DNA of 22,716 nt from Zygophlyctis sp. KS116 (GCA_054661495.1 BAAFSQ010000160.1:1-22716); one strand, 5' to 3'; counted from the first letter of the stretch, positions 8,936 to 19,526 are shown. The notes: generated from the sequence alone by a model not told the origin. Made by a program: numbers and translations.

Positions 8936-9202
8936 ACAAACGTTTCCTTGACATTGTTTGGTCGCTCTTTCCAATTTCTATTGATTGAAATCAATTTTAA
9001 ATTTTTATTTTGAGGAGTAGAAAGCCAAGGGAATGGATTTTCATCCTTTTTAAGAATCACATGCGGATCATTTCTTAGAATTCTCTAATTTTTAAAATTA
9101 ATAAATTACTGTTGCTAAAGAGAGTCCTCCGACGGTTGCTAGAGTTACACATCCTAATAGTATTCCAATATAAGGTTTCTTCAATCCCTGGATCATTGCC
9201 AT
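8932..9202 (-). CDS. NDUFA4: NDUFA4/COXFA4-like cytochrome c oxidase-associated small protein
   Basis: A small two-exon gene: 9202-9110 and 9084-8932, with a 25-nt intron in phase 0, give 81 residues, the same length I recall for human NDUFA4. One membrane helix (IGILLGCVTLATVGGLSLAT) is followed by TRILRNDPHV, then NPFPW, then ISINRNWKERP. This mirrors the family pattern LRLALFNPDV, NPEPW, VNVDYSKLKKERP. The family is an accessory subunit of respiratory complex IV and was once assigned to complex I. Both in-frame ATGs (9202 and 9196) are possible; I chose the first. Its TAA (8932-8934) overlaps the TAA of the mL67-like gene on the + strand, so the coding regions share 4 nt. Confidence 0.85.
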
Positions 9203-9810
9203 TTTACAAGTTTTTCTTACTAAAACACGAGACTCTGAATGAGTTTAAATTCCGTGGACTGACTCATCTGATGATGAGCTTTGACAATTTGTGAGAATTT
9301 TACTCTTTCCTGTTGCTGAATGACCTAAAATTACCCAAAATTAACCTCTATTTACCTAAATTTTACAGCTGTCGTAGCTGATCAGTTGTTGCGGCTGCTG
9401 CTTGCGCTTAATACGCTAAAAAGCAGTGCTGATCTTGCGCTTCACAAGTGTTGTATGGTAAGGTTTCTACTCTTTGGATAAATTGCAAGGAAACCTGCAG
9501 GGACTATTTAATAAAAATTATGGGATTTAAAGGGATCTTTAAGGTTTGGAATTTTTATTTTGTACATTTATGTGAAACTTTTTCAACTTTTTATTCCCAC
9601 TTGCATGAGATATTTATTAGTCCATTTTGTATTGTAATTTTCCATGGTTTCTGAAATTAGAAACCTTTAATTTCATCCTGTACCGTTACTAGGAGTAACA
9701 ACAGTCTGGCTCTAATTTTCAAATTTTTCTTGTTGACATGTCCGAAAGTCTCAAAGAAAATTATACTCTCATAAATAAATCATAAGTTTATAAACTTTAT
9801 TCCAAGATTC
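9203..9810. other. About 600 bp without a convincing gene
   Basis: This is the longest non-coding stretch of the window, upstream of NDUFA4 and downstream of the 49-residue gene. It contains a GC-richer island near 9366-9450 with two CTTGCGCTT copies (9401-9409 and 9434-9442) and a TGATCA palindrome (9379-9384). It also has a 6-bp hairpin, GTTACT/AGTAAC (9685-9699), and a weak C/D-box-like pattern at 9264-9323. Open frames here are short and unlike any protein. A non-coding RNA could be hidden here, but I cannot name one. Confidence 0.4.
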
Positions 9811-9960
9811 CTACTTTCTAGGTGGATTATTAGATCGTCCAGAACCTGATGGATTTCCAGTCTTACTTGGCCATCCTGCTGTATTTGATGTTGTTTCACT
9901 CGTATTTGGAGCATTTCCTGCGCTTGGTTTAGAATTATTTGAGCTTTGATTAGAATTCAT
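9811..9960 (-). CDS. 49-residue Ser/Asn/Gly/Pro-rich microprotein
   Basis: A single-exon frame from ATG 9960 to TAG 9811. The chain is almost free of hydrophobic residues (MNSNQSSNNS...) and ends in GWPSKTGNPSGSGRSNNPPR plus Lys. The Trp-Pro-Ser-x-Thr-Gly-Asn-Pro-Ser-Gly core looks more ordered than chance low-complexity sequence. The base composition is clearly less AT-rich than the flanks, which supports real coding. It would be a disordered cytosolic or nuclear microprotein. No function is assigned. Confidence 0.55.
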   Translation of the reverse strand: MNSNQSSNNSKPSAGNAPNTSETTSNTAGWPSKTGNPSGSGRSNNPPRK

Positions 9961-10159
9961 TTTGTAGAGTTTTAATAAAGATGAATTATTTAATACATTT
10001 TGCTGCGTTTGATTAATTGTCAGGGTATTGTCCCCAAAGTCCCAAAATTTTATTACAAATCAGTTGATTTATTAAAAACTAAAAGATCTTAGATTTACGA
10101 AAACTTTAATCTCAAAATAATATAGAAATTATCAAATCTTTTATATTTTTTGAAAATGC

Positions 10160-11338
10160 TCAATATAGCAAATGTGGTTTTGTCAACTATATTTAATTAA
10201 ACTAGAAAATTACCTTGTTTTGCATTAAAGAATGTTGCATTATACCAATTCTTAAATCCATTGTTTTAATTTCAGATTTCAAGGCTAAAACTCCAGATTT
10301 TATATTTATAAGAGGCTTAGAATCTGTCATTCCATTTCCTATTTCGTCCATTCTAGACTTTATAGACTCTAAATCCATAGATACAGATGCTAGAGTCTCT
10401 GAAAGACTTGAAACTTGAGAATTTGCCTTGTTAAAGTCTTGTTTAAATTCAGAAATTGAACTTGAAATTTCCAAATGTTTACTAGAATATTTTTCAAATT
10501 GTGACTCTAGATATTTTTCTCTAGATTTTATTTTTTCTAGAGATTTTTCAATTTCTGTCGCTAATTTACTCGTATATCCTAGTATAGAGTCTTGAATAGA
10601 ATTAATTTTCTAAAAATCTTAGTTAAATTACATACTTTATAGTGAAAATTCATAGTTTCTAAATGCATTCTCCAATTTCTAGAATCATTAGAATAGTTTA
10701 GTAGTAATGGAGTCACTCTTTCTACTTGTAAAGCCCATTCTTGCCTATCAACTTTTAAATTTGAATTTTGTAATTGTAAATTTGTAAAATCTTGTGATAG
10801 AGCTAATCCTTTAAAAGAAATTGATTCTTCCTCTTCTTCTTCTTCTTGCCATTCCTTTTCATCAATTTCCAGATTAGCCGTAATTTCTGCATCTTCATCA
10901 ACCTCTGCATCTAGAGTTTTATCATCAATTTTAAAAATTGGTTTAGAAAATACAATTCCTTTTCCCTTGATAACAAGATTACTCAAGTATTCTAGTACTT
11001 GAATGACAATTTCACCTGTTCCAGACTTTAATTTAAGTGGTGGAATTTCCTCTAGTCCGATTTCCTTGAATACATTTACCATATTACTAGCCACTACATT
11101 TGGATCATCGAATTCTCCTGGCACTGGAAAACTCTGATTCCCACATTCTTCAAGTAGCCAATGTACTAAATTTCCAAAGTAAAAGAATTGGAAATTTGGA
11201 TTTGCTGATAACAGACTGAATGAGAATTTATTTAATTTGGGAAATTGTCTTCTATAATTCTTAAATTTAATAAAAATACTTGATAACCATTTCCCTCTCA
11301 TAATCCAATAGAGTCAATTTATCTAGTACTCCACTCAT
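10160..11338 (-). CDS. IFT57: Intraflagellar transport protein 57 (IFT-B subunit)
   Basis: IFT57 is a peripheral IFT-B subunit that pairs with IFT38/CLUAP1 and links the train to kinesin-II. Exons 11338-11288, 11259-10636, 10609-10214 and 10186-10160 give 365 residues (human about 429). The N-terminal CH-like domain shows QFFYFGNLVHWLLE, FDDPNVVASNMV and PPLKLKSGTGE. An acidic linker with a Glu run follows, then VDRQEWALQVERVTPLL and RNWRMHLETM. The C-terminal coiled coil has SREKYLESQ, MTDSKPLINIKSGV and DLRIGIMQHSLMQNK. The true start is the ATG at 11338 in a 51-nt first exon (MSGVLDKLTLLDYEREM). The ATG at 11301 lies out of frame with it, next to an intron with a GTT donor. The upstream 175 bp are shared with RFC1. 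Confidence 0.94.
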
Positions 11339-11513
11339 TCGCGAGATTAAATTCCTTTCTACTTGCGCTTAATATTACCGATGACCAATCTATCTATTAC
11401 TCGGGCGGTGATCAGCGGCGGTGATCAAGTGCATAAGTATTCAGACATTAAACAGATCTAGTCAACAACAGAAATCAGAAATCGCCCTAAAACAAGTTGA
11501 AACTCAAAAATAG
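11339..11513. promoter_or_regulatory. Divergent promoter region, IFT57 / RFC1
   Basis: A 175-bp spacer between head-to-head start codons. It includes a GC-richer core (about 11362-11432) with CTTGCGCTTAATA at 11362-11374 and two GGTGATCA copies (11408-11415 and 11421-11428). The 13-bp motif recurs exactly at 9401-9413. Confidence 0.5.
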
Positions 11514-14500
11514 ATGAAACAGTCTAAACTATCCTTTGGAAAAGGTTTAAAACAACCGTCAAAGTCAAAAACTACAACGACTGACAAACAAGAGAAAAAG
11601 GCGGTTGATCCAATGCAGTTTTTTAGTAAAAAAGTTGAACAAACTCCAGGACTCGTAAAGGGAGTTAAAAAGAGTAAATATTTCCATGATTCTGAAATTG
11701 ATTCTATTTTACTAGATAAAGCAGAAGAATTGGAAAAACCGTTACTGGATATTACTCTAGTCAGTGATGAAAATGTTCCTGTAGAGGCAAAAGACAATAT
11801 AAAACCTGTAGAGGCAAAAGATGAAACTCTAAAAGTGGAAAATGATTCTAAAATTTCTCAAGACTCTACAAAGGAAGAGGGGAAAAAGAAATTCAATTTT
11901 TATGCGCACAAGGCAAAATTATCACAGATGCCAAAGGCTCATGGCTCAAAAGAGATTCCAGTAGGAGAAGAAAATTGTTTAGGTGGTCTAGCGTTTGTTT
12001 TTACTGGAGAATTGTCTAGTTTAACCAGAGATGAAGGAGTGGATTTAGTAAAGAGATATGGAGGGTATATTTGAAATTCTAAATTTATAGGAGAGTTGTA
12101 GGAGCTCCTTCTTCAAAAACTTCATATGTCGTGGTTGGAGAAGAGGCGGGAGCTTCTAAATTGGAAAAAGTAAAAAAATTAGGATTAAAGACGTTGGATG
12201 AAGATGGGTTATTAGATCTAATTAGAGATTCTAAAACTCAAGTGGTAAAGACTCCACCAAAAAAGTCTCCTAAAAAGACTTTGAAAAAATCTGTAGAGAA
12301 AAGTTCCCCAAAAAAGGATATAAAGCATACAATCGAGTCAATTAAAAGAGATAATTTAAATGTTGCTGATTTATCTGTTGCTGTAATTAAGGAGATTTTG
12401 GAAGAAAATAAAATTGATACGGTTGGTCTAATAGAAAAGTCGGAATTGATTGCAAAGATGAATGAACTATTGGGAGAGAGAAAAGAAGATTTCGCTGTTA
12501 AATCAGACAAAGTTACTATTCAAATGATAAAACAGGGTTCAGTTGATGTATTATCCTTGTCTATTTCATCCTTGAAAGAAATACTTGAAAAGAACCATGT
12601 ATCAACGACAGGCTTACTGGAAAAATCTGAACTACAGAATGCAGTCAAAGAGTTGGCTTTCAAGTCTATTCCCCAGAAAAATAAGTCTTTTGATTTTTCT
12701 CAAGAACCATCTAGTAAAAAGCAAAAGATTGATACGGGAAAATCTTTAATAGATGCAGTGGATGATCAGCTATGGACAGTTAAGTATAAGCCAAAATCCT
12801 ACTCGGATATTATTGGAAATAAGTCCATTCTTGAAAAACTGTCCAAATGGTTAAGAGAATGGTATTTTACTATATTTAATTTATAAAGGCATCAAAATCG
12901 CATGAATGATTTCAAAAAGCGCGATGAAACGTCTAGCTGGCGGGCTGCTCTTCTCTCAGGTCCTCCAGGTATGTTTTTTTAAAGGTGATAAAAGGTATTG
13001 GAAAAACTACCATGGCTCATCTTGTAGCTCAAACTGAAGGATATGATCCAATTGAATTTAATGCAAGTGATGTTCGTAGCAAGAAAGCTTTAGAGGTATT
13101 AATATATTCTCCCAAAGTTTAGAATATTGTAAAGGAGGCTTTAGGCACAAAAAGTATGACTGAATTCTTTCCTGTTCTGGGAAAAGGGCAAGACACGGTA
13201 TGCAATTAATGCATTTACAGGTAGAAAACCAAAAAAACTGTGATAATCATGGATGAAGTGGATGGAATGAGTGCTGGAGATAGAGGTATATACCCCCAAA
13301 TCATTAAATACAAGGTGGAAGTGCCGAATTAATTAGACTGATTAAGAAAAGTAAGGTCCCAATGATATGCATATGCAACGATCGAAAATCGCCCAAAATG
13401 CGTTCATTGGCTAATTCTTGCTTGGATTTATCTTTGAGAAGGCCAACTGCACAGCAGGTGGAAAACCGTATTAAAATGATTGCAGCCAAGGAAGGATTAG
13501 ATTTGAAACCAAATGTAGTAGGTGAGTTGGTTGCTAGCACGTCTGCCGATATCCGACAGATTCTAAATATGCTTTCAACATATCGACTATCCCGAAATGT
13601 TATGACATATGATCAGAGTAAAAATATGTAACATTGATAATTTCTAAATTAAAGTGCTCTGAATGCGAAGAAGAATATTACCGTTGGCCCATTCGATGTG
13701 ATGTCAAAGATTTTTTCTCAATCAGGCTTTCGTTCAATGTCTCTGACAGAAAAAATTGAACAATATTTTCATGATTATTCTATAATACCTCTGATGATTC
13801 AGGTAATATATTTAATTTTATGAATAGGAAAATTACATTCGAATGTCTCCTTCATTAGCCAGAGAATCTGGAAAGACTCCTAAAGAAATAGAGCTTGAAA
13901 CTCTCGCATTGATAAGTAATGCTGCTGATGCAATCTCTCTCGGTGACATTTTAGATAATTCTCAGAGAAGGTAATAACCCCTTAATTAAATACGTAGTGC
14001 TAATAATTGGTCTCTATTGCCAGTTCACGCAGCTTTTTCTACTGTAATACCATGCTTTTATACACATGGGCAAATGAATGGAATGTTTAACTTTCCAAGG
14101 TATAATATTATGCGCTTATAAAGTAGTTGGCTGGGCCAAAATTCAAAATCGTCTAAAACTGGAAGACTGTTGCGTGAGCTTGCGTGCCACACTCGCATGC
14201 ATGTTTCGGGGGATAAATTAGAATTTAGAGAATCTTATATCCCAGCATTTGTATCTAGAATGTTTGATCCTCTTTCCAAACAAGGACAAGGTGGAATTAA
14301 TGAAGTGATTAGTTTTATGGACCATTACCATATTACAAAGGATGATTTTGACTGCATTAACGAACTTTTTATGGGGAAACTTCCAGATATACCTAGCTCT
14401 GTTAAATCGGCGTTCACAAGGACTTACAATAAGATGTCTCATCCGACTGTATCAACATTTAAGAGTAGCGGTGGAGGTGGGCATGGAGATGTTTCTCGAC

Positions 14501-14661
14501 CAGATTTTGAAGACATTTTGGATGATGATGAGGATGTGCCAGATGAGGAGGAAGAAGAGGAGAAGCTGAATGATAAAATGATCAAAATACCTAAAAAGAA
14601 GGAAACAAAATCAAAAGAATCGAGTTCGAAGCCAAAAGGAAAATCCAAAAAACAAAGTTAA
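11514..14661 (+). CDS. RFC1: Replication factor C subunit 1, large clamp-loader subunit
   Basis: RFC1 loads PCNA onto primer ends. Eleven exons (11514-12064, 12091-12861, 12889-12968, 12995-13095, 13123-13197, 13225-13285, 13315-13627, 13655-13802, 13828-13970, 13998-14099, 14127-14661) give 959 residues; introns are 25-29 nt. Seen in order: a basic N-terminus with a PIP-like MQFFSKK near residue 34; a BRCT domain (about 150-228; GGLAFVFTGEL, YVVVGEEAGASKLEK); two SAP-like repeats (about 272-310 and 335-372); and the AAA+ core from about 407. The AAA+ core has Walker A GPPGIGKTT (split by an intron) and Walker B VIIMDEVDGM, followed by MICICND and STSADIRQILNMLS. Next come the RFC1 C-terminal domain (SLGDI, WSLLPVHA, SWLGQNSKS, FTRTYNKMSHP), an acidic run and a Lys-rich tail. 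Confidence 0.98.
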
Positions 14662-14709
14662 GGTCCTTGGTTCAATTCTGTGCTTGTAATTTTTGATTAG
14701 ATTTTTGAG

Positions 14710-14925
14710 ATGAAACTTTCAGCAGAATATGATTCACTTGAGAAATTAGTTAATAAATTGATGGTTCAATATGGACAAACCAAAAAGGCTCAAGTGGAAA
14801 ATATAGAATATCCCCTAGAGCTGATCGGGTAAGTGAAATCCGCTGATTGTAGAGAAATTAACAAGGATCTCGAAAAAGTACATTATATTATTGATGATAT
14901 GGAACTGCAACTTAGAGATCAGTAG
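14710..14925 (+). CDS. 63-residue coiled-coil microprotein
   Basis: Two exons (14710-14828 and 14853-14925) are joined by a 24-nt intron with good GTAAGT and TAG ends and give 63 residues. The chain is predicted helical and charged, with heptad-like spacing (LEKLVNKLMVQYGQ, then INKDLEKVHYIIDDMELQL). The perfectly formed short intron, which removes the frame break, is the main support for a real gene. The size suits a small subunit of a coiled-coil complex (tether, SNARE-related, kinetochore or Mediator type), but I recognise no family. It starts 48 bp after the RFC1 stop and ends 48 bp before the TRAPPC10 stop on the other strand. Confidence 0.6.
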
Positions 14926-14973
14926 CGGACCTTTTAATCCTTTGATTGATTTAGTACAGTCAACTGATGATAT

Positions 14974-17900
14974 TTAGTTTTTCAAATAAATTCGACTTGA
15001 TTGCGTTTCTGGCATTATCTGGATTTGTTTAGATTTTTTAGGATTTTCAATCACTACATTTAATTTGTCATGAGTGATAGAGATTTTAGGGAGATGAATG
15101 TGTCCAGGCACCAACGGAATAAGAAGTAATTTGATCTCGACTTTCGTCTTCTTAAAATAAGTGAAAATACAATTACATCAAGATCAATTACTCCGGCAGA
15201 AGTCCCTGAAAGCATCCATGAGTTTCCAAGATCTACTTCAAACAAAACATTTTGAATTGGCCCGCCAGAGCATTTGATGATATTCAATTTTGAAGGGATC
15301 GGTTTATACACTTGATATTGCCCATGTGGTTCAAGCTCAAATTCAGTTAAAAGCTTTGCCTAAGATTAGAAATATTGGAAATATTACATGGATGAAAGGA
15401 CGGACAACGCCATATTCTAAACTCCATTTCCTGATTGATAAATTAGAATATTCAATCCAAGAATTCTCAGACTTGAACTGATTTAAGATGTCAAGAATTT
15501 TCTCGGCAGTTTTGAAATTTACAGTTGATAATTCGGGGGGATTTGATACAATGTCAGGAAAACGTATTTTTTGCCAAACTGCCCATTCTATCAAGTTACA
15601 TTGGGGTATTATATGCTGTCGAATGAAATATGACAAGAATCCAAAAAGATTTAATTTTCCACATTTGGAAAGGTGTTGATTGAGACGATCCAGCAGATAT
15701 ATTTCCAAATCTAAACTTTCAGCATTCTAAACATACCCTCTGAAGAATTATGATACTTTATCTCGAGTTTGAGATCTGATAAAAGACTTTCAGATTCCAT
15801 CGGAAATATGAATGATAATTTTTGGTTTTCATATAAAAACTAAAATAAATAACTTTGACAATCCATACCTGGCTTTCAATCTTTTCCAATGGGCTTATCC
15901 ATTCATTATCCGAGTTCTTAAGACCAATGAAATCTAATACAAGCGGGTTTTCATCTGCTGAAACAATATCTGCTTTTAGAAAGCACCTTTAAGAGTTAAA
16001 TGTGCATGAAATACTTTTCTTTTGCATAAATAAATTTATGCTCAATATTTAACGGACTTCTTGTCCGAATTTCTTCAACAGTTGAATAAGTATGCGGAGT
16101 ATCATTTTGGCGAAGAAAATCAATCAAAATTTTGATCTTGGTATGAGTCGATATATATAAAATATACCAGTTTTGGTGATTTTTCATCAACTTCTACTTG
16201 ACAGGATAATTCAATCACATACAAAGAACCGTGATTGCATTCTTGCATGTAAAAAAATCCATCATTCATGTACTTTATACGACCTTCAACAACTTCTTCT
16301 CCTAATATATCAGCAGAGTATAGAATACCAATATATTGAAAATACTTAAGCTCAGTGCCAGCAGAAATGTGCAGCCCTGAAATTGGCTCAAATTTCAGTT
16401 TCAAATCACGGAGCTGTGGCTCCTTGACTGAGAGAAAAACAGAAAGTCTGTCAAGAGGAGAACCATATGACACTAATAATTTATCTGTATAATGTTACCA
16501 TTAATTGGAAGACCAACATCTACTTTTAAAGATGATAAATTTTCATTGATTGATATTGGGCTAGATTTTAAATCCATTTTGTAATTCATCTGCAGCTTTC
16601 CTATTTTGATCGAAAAAATATTAGGGATATATTTGCCTCCATTTGAAAATTCCTATTATTATTTCATTGATTATACATCAAAAACAAGATTAACAGTATT
16701 TTCTCCTGGGTTCAGTAATATTTCGAACGCACGGCAGTCAATTTCCCGTGCATCTGAACTTTTTAACATTAAACAAAGCTCCTTCACCATTATATCCTAT
16801 ATAATAAGTAATCTTAATCACCATTTCTAGCATATTTATTACGGATATGGTCAGAGTCATCACATCATCATCAGCCAGCTTGTTTTGAACTGAAAGAACT
16901 TTAACATGAAAAACATCCGGGGATTCAAATGCAGCATGTTCCTCCATTTTTGATGCATGCAGTAAAATATCTTTAAAATAGTCATTCACTTTCCGGAAAT
17001 GTATCAGATTAGGATTCCTAACGAGATAAAAGCATGTCTTAATAAATGGAGTGATTTTCCCAAGACCTTTCTGACACACTGCTAGATTTTCCAAAATAAA
17101 AATAGAAATACTCTTCCAATTCTGATCAACATATTGCTGACTTATTTGTTCCCAGATTTCACAGGCATCTGCATAGCGATTACGTGAATAATGAATTCTA
17201 GCAATATCATGAAGAAAAAGAAGTCTTAAATTCAGACGTGAACAATTTTCCACTGATTTAATAGCCATATATGTAATTTTCTTACAGTTAGTCATAATAA
17301 ATTACAATATATAGCTCATCAAACTTTCCAACATCACCTAGCGCAGACTTGAGCTCTAAATTTGTTGTCGATATTAAACTGTCAGAGTATTGATTTGAGT
17401 CATTATCTTCTACTAAAACTTCTTTTGAAAAAGGATGCAGAGGTTTTAGAATCATTCCATGTAAAAGACCAAACTTATCCAACTGAATTCTCGCTAAATG
17501 TAGCAAAGTACTTTGAATCGCTTCACATTGCCGAAATGTAGTTGGATTCATTGGAGTTGAAAGATTTCCAACCAAGTCTTCATAAGATTGAATCACAGCC
17601 ATACACCCTGAAAAAACCCAAGATTCCCTAAAAAAAGGAATCAGTGACACCTTGTATTCATTCAGCGTTTTTGAAAAAGAATTTATAAAATCCAAACACC
17701 GTGTCAGAAACTGTAATGGCTGTTGTAATCTTTTCAATAATGCGCATTGTCTTGCAAAAAGATAAATTCTAAAATCAAAAATAGTCGTACTATTTTGATA
17801 AATATCTTGTCTATAATTCTTTTTAGTGAAATCTAAAATATTTCCTGAATCATCTCCATCCAAAGTCCCTCCAAACTTTTTAAACCAAGGAAGTGCCTGC

Positions 17901-18729
17901 TCTAAATAATTTTTTAAAAATTGTCTAGTACCATATAATGTCTGAAAAAACCCAGCTTCTAATTCATCATACTGCACCAATGCTTCATCAAAGAGCCCCA
18001 TAAGTTCATATGTAAACGATAATGACTCCTTTATATTAAAAATAAAGACGTAAAACCTTTAAAATAAAAAACTGACAATAATTCCAACCGGGAATCAATC
18101 TTTGCTGATCTAATCTCCTTGTATCTTCATCCGCATGATTAATTTGCATTGTAAAACTAGCTACTATAGCTTCTTTAATTTTTGCCATAAGTTCATTCCA
18201 ACATTCAAAATCTTTTGATTCATTCCCATTTAATTTTAGATTTAAAACTCTAATTGTTTAAGATTCTAAAATCACCTTTTAGGAGGAAAATCCCCTTTAA
18301 TCCGATCAGGAATATTCCTAGATAAACTTTGTAGTATTGAATTTCCTTTTTTTTCGACAGATCCTACGTGTATTATATACCATTCCTGAAAGTTTTTTGG
18401 AATTGTTGCAATCCAATCCTGAATTTGCCTCTTAATAATATTTTTGTACTCATCTACATCATCACAGCTAGTAATAAACAAGTGACAAAAGAATGTGTTT
18501 TGAACGAATCCACCCATTCCTATGGCCGGAAACATTTTTGGAGAAAACCGGACAAAATCAATTTCGACACTTGGAATTATTTTTGTTTCTGAACGAGTTT
18601 GCACCACCAGCGATCTTAACGGAAGTCTGCTAGAAATGCCCTTCCAAACACTATTTTCCCAGCCATCATCGGCAAAATCTATTTTTAATAATCCAAAGTA
18701 CAAGAGACTTGTATTTTTCTATCAGCCAT
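14974..18729 (-). CDS. TRAPPC10: TRAPP II complex subunit 10 (Trs130 family)
   Basis: TRAPPC10/Trs130 is a TRAPP II-specific subunit that directs the complex to Rab11/Ypt31 at the trans-Golgi. Fourteen exons (18729-18702, 18678-18276, 18249-18057, 18028-17306, 17280-16822, 16796-16677, 16652-16499, 16472-16168, 16136-16015, 15986-15869, 15839-15737, 15710-15388, 15359-15177, 15150-14974) give 1136 residues (human 1259). Introns are 23-31 nt. Diagnostic stretches are ISSRLPLRSLV near residue 24, CDDVDEYKN, RLIPGWNYCQFFILK, then GLFDEALVQYDELE, FARQCALL and IARIHYSRNRYADACEIWEQI. The Ig-like C-terminus ends with LIPLVPGHIHLPKI. The first exon is only 28 nt. Two donors are GTG (18275, 16821) and one is GTT (18056). 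Its start codon lies 40 bp from that of PSMG2. Confidence 0.95.
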
Positions 18730-18769
18730 AAAACCAACGTTTGGACAGAGGTCTAGTTGAAGGAGTTAA
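18730..18769. promoter_or_regulatory. 40-bp spacer between divergent starts, TRAPPC10 / PSMG2
   Basis: Only 40 bp separate two opposite ATGs. Both leaders and both core promoters must overlap here, or extend into the first exons. Confidence 0.5.
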
Positions 18770-19514
18770 ATGAAATTTCATTCGTCGTCACCGTTGCCGT
18801 CTAATTGTACCTTGATTCTTCCCAGTTGGAATAGTATTAATATGATTAATGCATGCTTAGATCTCTTTATATATAATACCGGTTTCAAGAGAATCGGTTC
18901 TTTGGAGTCGCTATATTCTCTTCCAATGGTTGGATCTGATGCGCTCGGCGGTACAAATTTGTGTTCCGGACTAGAAGTATATCTAAAGGAAAATACGATT
19001 ATAATTCAGGCACGATCGTCAATCGTCAAGGGAAAAGGAATTAAATTTGTACAGGAATTGGTAGAATGGATTGCAAGTATAAAAACTTCAAAAGTGTTGA
19101 TTGTAAGTTCTGCTGATTCAGCTAGAAAACCGGATGGGGCTGAGGATTGGTTGGCTTTTGTAAATTATGGTTTCATGGGGATTGAAGGGATACAGGGAAT
19201 ACAGAATATTGATATTTCTGTTCCTTCTTATTTAGCAGTTCCTGTAGGGGATACTTTATGGCCAGTAGGAGGTGGATTGACAAGATGGGTCTTTGCAAAG
19301 TTGAAGCAAGAAAAGATTCAAACGGCTGCATTAATCGCTTTTTGTAGTCAGGGGGATATAAAAGATATTTTGACTCATATGGCAGATAAAATGAATCAGA
19401 TATTAAAAAGTGGTAATTTTAGAAATAATTTATAATCTTTTAGAATCACTTGAAATTTTGGAATTTCCACCTTCTTGGACTGCACAAGATAAATTTGTTA
19501 AATATCAAACAGAG

Positions 19515-19526
<12 letters not shown>
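18770..19526 (+). CDS. PSMG2: Proteasome assembly chaperone 2 (PAC2/Add66)
   Basis: PAC2 pairs with PAC1 to guide assembly of the 20S proteasome alpha ring. Two exons (18770-19412 and 19444-19526) with a 31-nt intron give 241 residues (human 264). Family features: an N-terminal LILPSWNSINMINACLDLFI; FKRIGSLESLYSLPMVGSDA, matching the family's IGYF...LVPMVGNN; and QARSSIVKGKG, then VLIVSSADSARKP. The core ends in VGGGLTRWVF, which matches the family's Gly-rich IPGGGITK. The chain closes with LEFPPSWTAQDKF, echoing the conserved IPSSW near the end. The end of the coding region overlaps the end of RSPH10B by 12 nt on the opposite strand, in codon register. Confidence 0.9.

Noticed and set aside
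9448-9654. Hydrophobic open frame in the 9.2-9.8 kb spacer
   Set aside because: Its composition is that of random AT-rich DNA, its only ATGs are poorly placed, and no exon partner was found.
11260-11301. IFT57 start at the ATG at 11301
   Set aside because: That frame gives a non-homologous N-terminus (MRGKWLSS). The exon from 11338, joined by a 28-nt intron, restores the conserved first residues.
14439-14648. Antisense Ser-rich open frame over the end of RFC1
   Set aside because: It is the complement of the acidic and Lys-rich RFC1 tail; low complexity and no start context.
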